Origin: CBDUUP01 sp965370435 | GTDB lineage: Bacteria; Chloroflexota; Anaerolineae; Anaerolineales; UBA11579 | Reading direction: 5' to 3' | DNA: 11,970 nucleotides | NCBI GenBank assembly: GCA_965370435.1 | Contig: CBDUUP010000104.1 | Coordinates: forward strand, 1 to 11,970 | In this document: positions 1-6,699 of the stretch, piece by piece | How positions within the stretch are numbered: the first letter of the stretch is position 1 | Layout: the number at the start of each line of letters is the position of its first letter | Program-made: the position numbers and the translations under genes | Notes under the pieces: generated by a model | Told to the model about the DNA's origin: nothing | Database searches by the model: none | Seen by the model: only the letters and a program-made list of their open reading frames with translations

Positions 1-862
1 CGTGCGCACCCGCCAGGCCATCGCCATGTGCATGGACCGCCAGGCGGTGGTGGATTCGGTGATGTTCGGGCAATCCATCGTTTTACATAGCTATCTCCCC
101 CCGGAACACCCGCTCTTCAACCCCAATGTGGCCCATTATCCTTTTGATACCGCGGCTGGGTCAGCGCTGTTGGAAGAAGTGGGATGGCTGGATGACGACG
201 GCGACCCGGATACGCCCCGCGTCGCCTTGGGCATCCTTGATGTCCCGGATGGCACGCCACTGGAGTTTAATTATTGGACTACTACGGCCACCCAACGCCA
301 GCAGGCAACTCAAATTCTCGCGGCTTCGCTGGCGGAGTGCGGCGTTAAGGTCAATCTGGAGTATTGGGTTTCGGGCGAGTACTTCGCCGATTACCCGGAC
401 GGACCGATCTTTGGCCGGAAGTTCGACCTGGGCCAGTTCGCCTGGCTGACCGGCGTGGAGCCGCCCTGCGATCTGTGGATGACGTTGGGAATACCCGGTG
501 AGCCGGAGTTAACTATCGGGGATGTTCCCTGGCTGGCTGAGGCTCTCGGCACCGAAGCCGATCTCGACGCGCCTGCATTTCCTTATGGACAGGGCGGCTG
601 GAATGATCCTGGCTACGCCAACCCAGCGTATGATGCGGCCTGCGAGACGGCTATGTCGCTGCTGCCTGGACAGGAGGGCTACGAGTTCTATCATCTGGAA
701 GCCCAGCGCATCTTCGCCGAGGACTTGCCCATCATCCCCCTCTACCTGCGCCTGAAGCTGGCCGCCACCCGTCCCGATTTCTGCGGATTCATCATGGATC
801 CCACTGCCAACAGCGAGATGTGGAATATCGAGGAGTTTGGGTACGGCTCGCATTGTGATTGA
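1..862 (+). CDS. ABC transporter substrate-binding protein, family 5 (5'-truncated by window edge)
   Basis: This is the C-terminal 286 residues of an extracellular solute-binding protein of the SBP_bac_5 type (the oligopeptide/dipeptide/nickel ABC importer family). Such proteins capture a substrate outside the membrane and deliver it to a permease. The reading frame is open at the left edge. It aligns with the complete paralogue at 888-2948 from that protein's residue 399 (VRTRQAIAMCMDR) to the shared end EEFGYGSHCD, so roughly 400 N-terminal residues should lie upstream. The motif VRTRQAIAMCMDR resembles the usual family-5 block 'vRqAiayaiDr'. Six Cys positions are shared with the paralogue. 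A 69-base tract (696-764) is identical to 2782-2850. The stop at 860-862 is followed after 25 bases by the next gene, so the two are probably co-transcribed. The substrate cannot be deduced, and no permease genes are visible. Confidence 0.88.
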   Translation, partial: VRTRQAIAMCMDRQAVVDSVMFGQSIVLHSYLPPEHPLFNPNVAHYPFDTAAGSALLEEVGWLDDDGDPDTPRVALGILDVPDGTPLEFNYWTTTATQRQQATQILAASLAECGVKVNLEYWVSGEYFADYPDGPIFGRKFDLGQFAWLTGVEPPCDLWMTLGIPGEPELTIGDVPWLAEALGTEADLDAPAFPYGQGGWNDPGYANPAYDAACETAMSLLPGQEGYEFYHLEAQRIFAEDLPIIPLYLRLKLAATRPDFCGFIMDPTANSEMWNIEEFGYGSHCD

Positions 863-872
863 ATGTGAGTGA

Positions 873-878
873 AAGGAG
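873..878 (+). promoter_or_regulatory. Shine-Dalgarno site choosing the ATG at 888
   Basis: AAGGAG lies 9 bases before the ATG at 888 but only 3 bases before an in-frame TTG at 882. The spacing favours ATG 888 as the start of the second solute-binding protein. Confidence 0.7.
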
Positions 879-887
879 ATATTGAAA

Positions 888-2948
888 ATGAACAAGATTC
901 ATGCAAATACACTCATGGCCGTTATCTTGGCTGCGGCTCTCATTATCACTGCTTGCGGCGCGCCTCCCTCTGCTACGCTTACCCAGGTTGAGGCCACCGC
1001 CACGGTCGGCGTGACCGAAACGCCCATCATCTTAACCGTGACGCCGAGCGCGACACCTGAGCATCCGCTGGATACCCTGGTCATCTGCCAGGGCCAGGAG
1101 CCGGATACCCTCTACCCCTATGGCAGTACGATGGTGGCTGCCCAGAATATCTGGGAAGCGGTCTATGACGGCCCTATTGATAATCGTTCCTTTGGCTACC
1201 AGCCGGTCATTTTACAAAAACTCCCCAGCCTGGCGGATGGAGACGCGTTGATCCAGACGGTTTCAGTGGGGAGAGATGATATGGTGGTGGATTCTAATGG
1301 TGATATTGTCCCCCTCCAACCTGGCGTTTTGGTCCGGCCCAGCGGCTGCCAGAGCGAAGCCTGCGCAGTAGAGTACACCCGGGGCGCGATAGCGATGGAC
1401 AAAATGGAGGTCACCTTCACCCTGCTCCCCGGCTTGAAATGGTCGGATGGCAATCCGCTGATGGCTCGAGACTCGGTCTATTCCTTCAACCTGAATGCCG
1501 ACCCGGCCACACCGGCTGACAAATTCAAGGTGGAGCGTACCGCCTCTTATGAGGCGATGGATGACCTGACCACGCTATGGATAGGGCTGCCGGGCTATCT
1601 AGACTCCGCCTATTTTCTCAACTTCTGGCAGCCGCTCCCCGAACACATTTGGGGGGAATACAACGCGGCGGAGTTAGTGGAAGCAGAAATTTCATCCCGC
1701 ACGCCGATGGGCTGGGGGCCATATGTGATCGATGAGTGGGTGGAGGGTGAGTACATTCTGCTGCACAAGAATCGTAATTACTTCAGGGTTGGTGAGGATC
1801 TTCCTCGTTTTGACTATTTGGTCTATAAATTAATTGGTGAGAGAACTAGCAGCGGCCGCCTCGACATTGGAGTAATTTTGTCTGGCGAGTGTGACCTCCT
1901 TGACCAATCCAATCATCTAGATGACCAGTCTGAACTGCTCTTGGCGTTAGAAAATGCTGGTCAACTCAGCGCTACCTTTGTCACCGGTACTGTCTTTGAA
2001 CACGCCGATTTTGGTATAAACCCGGTCTCCTATGACGATGGTTACGATACTGCCGTAGACCGTCCCGATTTCTTCGGCGACGTACGCACCCGTCAGGCTA
2101 TTGCTATGTGCATGGACCGGCAGGAGGTGGTGGATACTGTGATGTTTGGGGAGTCGGTTGTACTAGATAGCTTTCTCCCGCCGGAACACCCGCTTTTCAA
2201 TACTAATGTGACCCGTTACCCCTTTGATCCCGAAACAGCAGCATCTCTTTTGAATGAGGTAGGCTGGGTGCATGACGGCGACCCGGCCACCCCCCGCGTC
2301 GCCCAGGATATCCCTAATGTCCCCGATGGCACGTTGCTGGAGTTCAATTTCTGGACGACCACCGCCACACAACGCCAGAAGGCAACTAAAATCCTGGCGG
2401 CTTCCTTGGCTGAGTGTGGAGTCAAAGTCAACTTGGAGTATTGGGTCTCGGGCGAATATTTCGCCGATGGCCCGGAGGGGCCGCTCTTTGGCCGCAAGTT
2501 CGATATGGGCCAGTTCGCCTGGCTGACCGGCGTGCAGCCGCCTTGCTATCTCTGGATTTCTGAGAAAATCCCTGGTGAAAGCGACCTGACAGTTAGTGAA
2601 GTACCTTGGCTGAGGGAAGCTCTGGGACCAGATGCGGACCTCGAAGCGATTGCTTTTCCTTATGGATGGGATGGCCCTATCGGCCAGAATAACACGGGTT
2701 ACGCTAACCCGGAGTACGATGCGGCATGTGAGACAGCCTTGTCGCTGTTCCCCGGACAGGAGGGCTACGAATACTACCACTTGGAAGCCCAGCGCATCTT
2801 CGCCGAGGACTTGCCCATCATCCCCCTCTACCTGCGCCTGAAGCTGGCCGTCACTCGCCCTGATTTCTGCGGCTTCTTCCTGGACCCCACTGCTCGCAGC
2901 GAGATGTGGAATATCGAGGAGTTCGGGTATGGTTCGCACTGTGATTGA
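888..2948 (+). CDS. ABC transporter substrate-binding lipoprotein, family 5
   Basis: This is a complete 686-residue solute-binding protein of the SBP_bac_5 family, predicted to be a lipoprotein outside the membrane that feeds an oligopeptide- or nickel-type ABC importer. Residues 1-22 form a lipoprotein signal with a hydrophobic core ending in ITAC, which puts the lipidated Cys at 23. A Thr/Pro/Val-rich linker follows to about residue 55, as is common in Chloroflexota lipoproteins. The ligand-binding body starts near DTLVICQGQEPDTLYPY. Family-like blocks include VTFTLLPGLKWSDGNPL, TPMGWGPYVIDEW and VRTRQAIAMCMDR. At 686 residues it is longer than typical OppA-like proteins (about 520-600), partly because of the linker and an insert around residues 105-165. 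ATG 888 is preferred over TTG 882 because of the ribosome-binding-site spacing. It is a close paralogue of the preceding truncated gene. The family call is firm; the substrate is unknown. Confidence 0.92.
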   Translation: MNKIHANTLMAVILAAALIITACGAPPSATLTQVEATATVGVTETPIILTVTPSATPEHPLDTLVICQGQEPDTLYPYGSTMVAAQNIWEAVYDGPIDNRSFGYQPVILQKLPSLADGDALIQTVSVGRDDMVVDSNGDIVPLQPGVLVRPSGCQSEACAVEYTRGAIAMDKMEVTFTLLPGLKWSDGNPLMARDSVYSFNLNADPATPADKFKVERTASYEAMDDLTTLWIGLPGYLDSAYFLNFWQPLPEHIWGEYNAAELVEAEISSRTPMGWGPYVIDEWVEGEYILLHKNRNYFRVGEDLPRFDYLVYKLIGERTSSGRLDIGVILSGECDLLDQSNHLDDQSELLLALENAGQLSATFVTGTVFEHADFGINPVSYDDGYDTAVDRPDFFGDVRTRQAIAMCMDRQEVVDTVMFGESVVLDSFLPPEHPLFNTNVTRYPFDPETAASLLNEVGWVHDGDPATPRVAQDIPNVPDGTLLEFNFWTTTATQRQKATKILAASLAECGVKVNLEYWVSGEYFADGPEGPLFGRKFDMGQFAWLTGVQPPCYLWISEKIPGESDLTVSEVPWLREALGPDADLEAIAFPYGWDGPIGQNNTGYANPEYDAACETALSLFPGQEGYEYYHLEAQRIFAEDLPIIPLYLRLKLAVTRPDFCGFFLDPTARSEMWNIEEFGYGSHCD

Positions 2949-2996
2949 GGACTAATCTCGACCAACTTGTCGGGTCGCGCAACTCGCCCTTTGCGG

Positions 2997-3002
2997 TAAA
3001 AT
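2997..3002 (+). promoter_or_regulatory. Possible -10 box for leaderless transcription of the YhfC gene
   Basis: TAAAAT sits exactly 6 bases before the ATG at 3009, and there is no usable Shine-Dalgarno sequence (only AGGG, 2-3 bases from the ATG). This TAnnnT-N6-ATG layout is typical of leaderless mRNAs, where the start codon is the transcript's first base. No good -35 box is visible at 16-18 bases spacing, so the call is tentative. Confidence 0.4.
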
Positions 3003-3008
3003 AGGGAT

Positions 3009-3932
3009 ATGCTCGAATTCACATACACCCTCAATGGTCTGTTGATGATCGCCATCCCCCTGGTTTTGGGCGTGGCGCTGGCCCGCCGCTTCAAGGTTGA
3101 GTGGCGGTTGTTCTGGATCGGCATGTTGACCTTCGCCGGTTCCCAGATGCTGCACATCCCCTTCAACGAATATCTCCTGCTCCCCTTCATTGGGACCTTG
3201 AACATCACCTCCGAGAATATCCAACTTGGAGGGATGCTGTTGGTCGCCGTGCTGGGAGGCCTCTCGGCGGGCGTGTTCGAGGAGGTAACTCGGTACGTCG
3301 TCTACCAGCGTTGGCTGCCCGAGGCTCGCTCCTGGGCCAAGGGCTTGATGTTCGGGGCCGGGCACGGCGGCGTGGAGGCCATCATGCTGGGCGTGCTGGT
3401 CCTTTACGGCTTCTTCCAGGCCCTGACGCTGCGGGGCGCCGACCTGCCCGCGCTCTTTTCCGATACCCCCGATCAAGTCGCCCTGGTCCAGGCCCAGTTG
3501 GACGCCTACTGGTCTACGCCGGTCTACCTCACCCTGTTGGGCGCGCTGGAGCGGGCCGCGGCCATTTCCCTGCATCTCAGCGCCTCCCTGATGGTGATGC
3601 AGGCCTTCACCCGGAAGAGCCTGCGCTGGCTGTTTGCCGCTATCGGTTGGCATGCCTTGATTGACTTCTTCGCCGTGATGGGGCAGTTCTGGATGACCAG
3701 CCAGGCTTCGGGCGATGCATCGGCTGCCGAAATGACCGTGCCTATCCTGGTCACGGAAGGGGTGATCGTGCTGTTCGGCGTAGCCAGCCTGTTTATCATC
3801 TCCGCCCTGCGCACCCCGGAGGACGTCCCTCCGCCGCCGGAGGGCAGCCCCCCGCAAACCGTCCCACCTCCCGCACTCTCCGCCCAACCGCCACCCACCC
3901 CTGAAGAACTGGAGGACAGCCGTTATGGGTAA
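3009..3932 (+). CDS. YhfC-family putative intramembrane metalloprotease
   Basis: This 307-residue polytopic membrane protein resembles the YhfC (COG4377) family, which is grouped with the CAAX-protease/PrsW type of glutamic or metallo intramembrane peptidases. The visible conserved motifs are EExxRY at 91-96 (EEVTRY), GHGGVE at 118-123, ER...SLHL at 181-190, and GWHALIDF at 213-220 (H215, D219). These Glu and His residues are the expected catalytic or metal-binding set, embedded in hydrophobic helices. Hydrophobic segments run at about 7-25, 35-60, 72-90, 118-140, 172-198, 205-226 and 245-266. The tail from about residue 270 is an unusual Pro-rich cytoplasmic or linker segment. The reading frame overlaps the ABC ATPase gene by 8 bases, which indicates translational coupling. 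Proteases of this superfamily often accompany ABC exporters (for example in peptide maturation or immunity), but the substrate here is unknown. Confidence 0.8.
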   Translation: MLEFTYTLNGLLMIAIPLVLGVALARRFKVEWRLFWIGMLTFAGSQMLHIPFNEYLLLPFIGTLNITSENIQLGGMLLVAVLGGLSAGVFEEVTRYVVYQRWLPEARSWAKGLMFGAGHGGVEAIMLGVLVLYGFFQALTLRGADLPALFSDTPDQVALVQAQLDAYWSTPVYLTLLGALERAAAISLHLSASLMVMQAFTRKSLRWLFAAIGWHALIDFFAVMGQFWMTSQASGDASAAEMTVPILVTEGVIVLFGVASLFIISALRTPEDVPPPPEGSPPQTVPPPALSAQPPPTPEELEDSRYG

Positions 3933-4860
3933 TTCTAATGGTGAGATGATCCTCACCAAAGGACTCACTAAGCATTTCAAGGAAGTCAAAGCCGTCGAGG
4001 ACTTGAGCCTTTCCATCCCCGCCGGAGAGGTCTTCGGCCTGCTGGGGCCCAACGGCGCGGGCAAGACCACCACCATCCGCATGTTATGCGCCCTCATCGG
4101 CCCCACCGCCGGGGAGGCCTGGGTGGCCGGTTTCCAGGTGGGCAAGGAGGATATGGATATCCGGGCCAACGTCGGAATCCTCACCGAGGCTCCCGGCCTC
4201 TACGAGCAACTGAGCGCTCAGCGCAACCTGGAATTCTACGGCACCCTCTACGAAGTGGAGGACATCCCCGGCCAGGTGGAACGCTACCTGCGCATGTTGG
4301 GCCTCTGGGACCGACGCAAGGACAGCGTGGGCACCTTCTCCAAGGGCATGCGCCAGAAGCTGGTCATCGCCCGCGCCCTGCTCCACGAACCCAAAATTTT
4401 GCTTTTGGATGAACCCACCAGCGGCCTGGATCCCGAAGCGGCCCGCCTGGTGCGCGATTTCATTTCTGAACTCAAACGCGAAGGCCGCACCATCATGCTC
4501 TGCACCCACAACCTGGACGAAGCCGACCGCCTCTGCGACCGCGTGGCCGTCTTCCGCACCAGTTTGTTGGCCCTGGATACCCCCGCCGCCCTCCGCCACC
4601 AACTCTTTGGCCGCCAGGTGGTTTTCCACCTCCGCCAGGCCGGAGAGGGCCTGGCTCAGACCGTCGAAGACTTTGAATTCGTTCAGAAGACCCAACAAGT
4701 CGATAATAAACTGCTGGTCACACTGGACGATCCCGACCAGCACAACCCCGCCATCGTGCGGGCGCTGGTGGAAGCCGGGGCCGAGATCCAGTTCATCGGC
4801 GAGCTGCGCCGCAGCCTGGAAGATGTGTATTTGCGGTTGATAAAGGGGACTGACCAATAG
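3925..4860 (+). CDS. ABC transporter ATP-binding protein (ABC-2/NatA type)
   Basis: This is a complete 311-residue cytoplasmic ATPase subunit that powers the permease encoded next. Visible motifs are Walker A GPNGAGKTT (41-49), the signature loop FSKGMRQK (138-145), Walker B ILLLDEP (158-164), the D-loop SGLD (166-169), and the switch His in CTHNLDEA (H195). The Q-loop position reads GILTEAPGLYEQLS with Glu rather than Gln, as is usual in NatA/DrrA/BcrA-like members. The C-terminal part (about 225-311) is the accessory domain of this subfamily and ends in LEDVYLRLI, a recognisable closing motif. The start at 3925 is supported by GGAGGA at 3911-3916, 8 bases upstream. The gene overlaps the YhfC gene by 8 bases and is followed at once by the permease. 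The machine is an exporter type (drug, Na+, peptide or lipid); the cargo cannot be told from sequence. Confidence 0.95.
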   Translation: MGNSNGEMILTKGLTKHFKEVKAVEDLSLSIPAGEVFGLLGPNGAGKTTTIRMLCALIGPTAGEAWVAGFQVGKEDMDIRANVGILTEAPGLYEQLSAQRNLEFYGTLYEVEDIPGQVERYLRMLGLWDRRKDSVGTFSKGMRQKLVIARALLHEPKILLLDEPTSGLDPEAARLVRDFISELKREGRTIMLCTHNLDEADRLCDRVAVFRTSLLALDTPAALRHQLFGRQVVFHLRQAGEGLAQTVEDFEFVQKTQQVDNKLLVTLDDPDQHNPAIVRALVEAGAEIQFIGELRRSLEDVYLRLIKGTDQ

Positions 4861-4869
4861 GTGATAGCT

Positions 4870-5664
4870 ATGAATATGACAAAAATATGGGCCATTGTGC
4901 GCAAAGAATGGGCGGAGGTCTTCAAGAACCGCCTGGTGATCGCCTCCACCCTTTTGATGCCCTTGATGATGACGGCCATGCCTCTCATCATGCTTTACGC
5001 CATGAAGGACTCTCCCGGCGCTATGTCCGACAGCCTGCCGCCGGAATATACCGCCCAGCTTTGCGGCGGAGAGCTAAATGAGATCGAATGCGGGCAGTTC
5101 GTCATCATCACCCAATACCTGATGCTGTTCATGATGATCCCGATCTTTCTCCCCATCATGTTCGCCGCCTACAGCATCGTGGGCGAGAAGAGCACCCGCA
5201 CCCTGGAGCCGCTGCTGGCGACTCCCATCAGCACCGTGGAACTGCTGGCCGGGAAAGCCCTGGCCGCCGTCATCCCGGCGGTGCTGGCGACCTGGTTAGG
5301 CTACCTGATCTTCGTCATCGGCACGCTCCTCATCACCGGCGGCTCGCAGGTGGCGGGGAAATTCTTTGAGCCGCTGTGGCTGCTGGCCATCTTCGCAATC
5401 GGGCCGCTGCTCTCGGTGGCGGCGGTCAGCCTGGCGGTGATGATCTCCTCGCGGGTCAACGACCCGCGAGTGGCCGAGCAGGTCTCCGGCTTGTTCGTCT
5501 TGCCCCTAGTGGGTCTCTTCATCGCCCAGATGTCGGGGCAGATACTCATCAACGAGCAGGTCATCCTCTGGATTGTCCTGGTCTTGCTGGCAGTGGACGC
5601 CGGGCTGCTGGCCTTCGCCACCCAACTCTTCCGCCGTGAAACCATCCTCACCCGTTGGAAATAA
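4870..5664 (+). CDS. ABC-2 type transporter permease
   Basis: This is a membrane subunit of 264 residues, the partner of the preceding ATPase. It begins with the short cytosolic segment IWAIVRKEWAEVFKNR that is typical of ABC-2 permeases, followed by about six helices (roughly 22-44, 80-101, 130-154, 169-192, 204-224 and 231-252). An extracytoplasmic loop at about 46-78 carries two Cys (CGGELNEIEC). The motif YSIVGEKSTRTLEPLLATPI, just after the second helix, is the hallmark of the NatB/COG1668-like ABC-2 family and forms the coupling region. At about 260 residues it is a short, one-domain member, so the working transporter probably contains two copies. ATG 4870 is preferred; GTG 4861 directly after the previous stop is also possible and would add three residues. 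AGG at 4859-4861 lies 8 bases before the ATG. Confidence 0.9.
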   Translation: MNMTKIWAIVRKEWAEVFKNRLVIASTLLMPLMMTAMPLIMLYAMKDSPGAMSDSLPPEYTAQLCGGELNEIECGQFVIITQYLMLFMMIPIFLPIMFAAYSIVGEKSTRTLEPLLATPISTVELLAGKALAAVIPAVLATWLGYLIFVIGTLLITGGSQVAGKFFEPLWLLAIFAIGPLLSVAAVSLAVMISSRVNDPRVAEQVSGLFVLPLVGLFIAQMSGQILINEQVILWIVLVLLAVDAGLLAFATQLFRRETILTRWK

Positions 5665-5672
5665 AAAGACCT

Positions 5673-6431
5673 ATGAAGACTAAACCTTATCGCATTGTAT
5701 TGGTCCTCCTCCTGCTGGCTTTGCTGCCGGTCTCCGCCGCAGCCCAGGATTCTGAAGAGACCCTCGAACTGCGCTTGACCCGGGATTGGGGTTATGGCGG
5801 GTTTGGCGACGACATCCAGGGCACTTTCAGCCTGCGCGCCTCCGGCCCTGACGATCTGGCCCGGGTGGATTTCTTGATTGACGGCCAGGTGGTCCACACC
5901 ATTGATGAAGCGCCCTTTCGGTACCAGTTCAACACCGATGACTATGCCCTGGGCATGCACACGCTGACCGCAATCGGGTACACCGCCCAGGGAGATGAGT
6001 TGACGGGGCGGGAATTCACCCGAGAATTCGTCTCCGCCAGCGCCAGCGGCGACTTCGTCATGAAAACTGTGCTGCCATTGGTGGCCGTAATTTTGGTGAT
6101 TGCCGTGGTTGTGTCGATATTGCCCGGCTTGCTGGGCCGCAATAAGGGCCGGTTCGAGTTGGGCAAATACGGGGCCGCGGGAGGGGCGGTCTGCCCGCGC
6201 TGCCAGATGCCCTATGCCCGCAGTTTCCTGGCCCCCAATATGCTCGTCGGCAAGCTGAGCCACTGCCCTCACTGCGGCAAGTGGGCTATCGTCCGGGCCG
6301 CCTCCGCCGCCAACCTGCAAGCCGCCGAGGACCGCTACCGGGCCGAGAATGAGTCGGGCATCGCCGATAGCGCGGAGAGCGAAGAAGATAAGCTTCGCCG
6401 CATGATAGACGACTCGCGCTTCGATGAATGA
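5673..6431 (+). CDS. Membrane protein: signal peptide, Ig-like domain, TM helix, cytoplasmic zinc ribbon
   Basis: This 252-residue protein has no name I recognise, but its architecture is clear. A Sec signal peptide covers about 1-25 (SAAA followed by QD). An extracytoplasmic beta-rich segment covers about 27-125, and its part 64-107 (VDFLIDGQVVHT... to ...HTLTAIGYTAQGDEL) reads like a bacterial Ig-like domain (Big_7 type). One transmembrane helix lies at about 133-154. The cytoplasmic tail has a CPRC...CPHC zinc ribbon with Cys at 174, 177, 198 and 201, and an acidic C-terminus. It starts 8 bases after the permease stop, so it is probably the last gene of the operon. ATG 5673 is preferred to an in-frame TTG at 5655 that would overlap the permease. 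The ribosome-binding site is weak. The protein could couple an external ligand or partner to the cytosolic side of the ABC/protease module; this is inference. Confidence 0.75.
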   Translation: MKTKPYRIVLVLLLLALLPVSAAAQDSEETLELRLTRDWGYGGFGDDIQGTFSLRASGPDDLARVDFLIDGQVVHTIDEAPFRYQFNTDDYALGMHTLTAIGYTAQGDELTGREFTREFVSASASGDFVMKTVLPLVAVILVIAVVVSILPGLLGRNKGRFELGKYGAAGGAVCPRCQMPYARSFLAPNMLVGKLSHCPHCGKWAIVRAASAANLQAAEDRYRAENESGIADSAESEEDKLRRMIDDSRFDE

Positions 6432-6472
6432 GGCGGTTCGTGGTTAGGGTGGAGGGGGAGGAAATGAAAAAG

Positions 6473-6500
6473 TATGTAAAATTGTATGATATTTTACATA
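6473..6500. repeat. AT-rich inverted repeat (10-bp arms, 8-nt spacer)
   Basis: TATGTAAAAT at 6473-6482 is perfectly inverted as ATTTTACATA at 6491-6500. The sequence is very AT-rich compared with its neighbours. It has no GC stem and no T-run, so it is more like a protein-binding operator or a relic than an intrinsic terminator. It lies 40 bases after the zinc-ribbon gene. Confidence 0.6.
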
Positions 6501-6552
6501 TTATCAATTTAATGTAAAGTATATTGTTTATCTAATGCTTGCTAAGGCAGTT

Positions 6553-6610
6553 ATTTCACCACAGAGAAAAACTTTAAAACTCTGCGTTCTCTGTGTCTCT
6601 GTGGTGAAAT
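6553..6610. repeat. Dispersed 'CACAGAG' inverted repeat
   Basis: A perfect 15-bp arm ATTTCACCACAGAGA (6553-6567) is inverted at 6596-6610, with a 28-base loop that includes CTCTGCGTTCTCTGTG. Similar CACAGAGA/TCTCTGTGGTGAA repeats are, from memory, scattered in many environmental bacterial genomes, so this looks like a dispersed repeat and not a gene-specific site. The stem could still end transcription from the upstream operon. Confidence 0.75.
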
Positions 6611-6684
6611 GTTTGCAACCAACCCATTTTTCCATGATCGCATTTATATGGGCCAATATCTTTCAGTTCTTTCCAATTTAATGC

Positions 6685-6695
6685 TACACTATAAC
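6685..6695 (+). promoter_or_regulatory. Possible -10 region of the histidine kinase gene, leaderless start
   Basis: TACACT (6685-6690) and the overlapping TATAAC (6690-6695) lie just before the ATG at 6700, with no Shine-Dalgarno sequence. Transcription from TACACT would start at about 6697-6700, giving a leaderless message. The -35 region (around 6662-6667, TTCAGT) is weak. Confidence 0.35.
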
Positions 6696-6699
6696 CCCT

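Noticed and set aside
2949..3002. A possible terminator between the solute-binding protein gene and the YhfC gene
   Set aside because: Only short, mismatched stems (such as GGGTCG/TCGCCC) are visible, followed by just three T.
2952..4184. A long reverse-strand open frame (410 codons) opposite the YhfC and ATPase genes
   Set aside because: It is antisense to two genes with clear family motifs. Its composition is low in hydrophobic order and rich in Gln, Gly and His, and no domain is recognisable.
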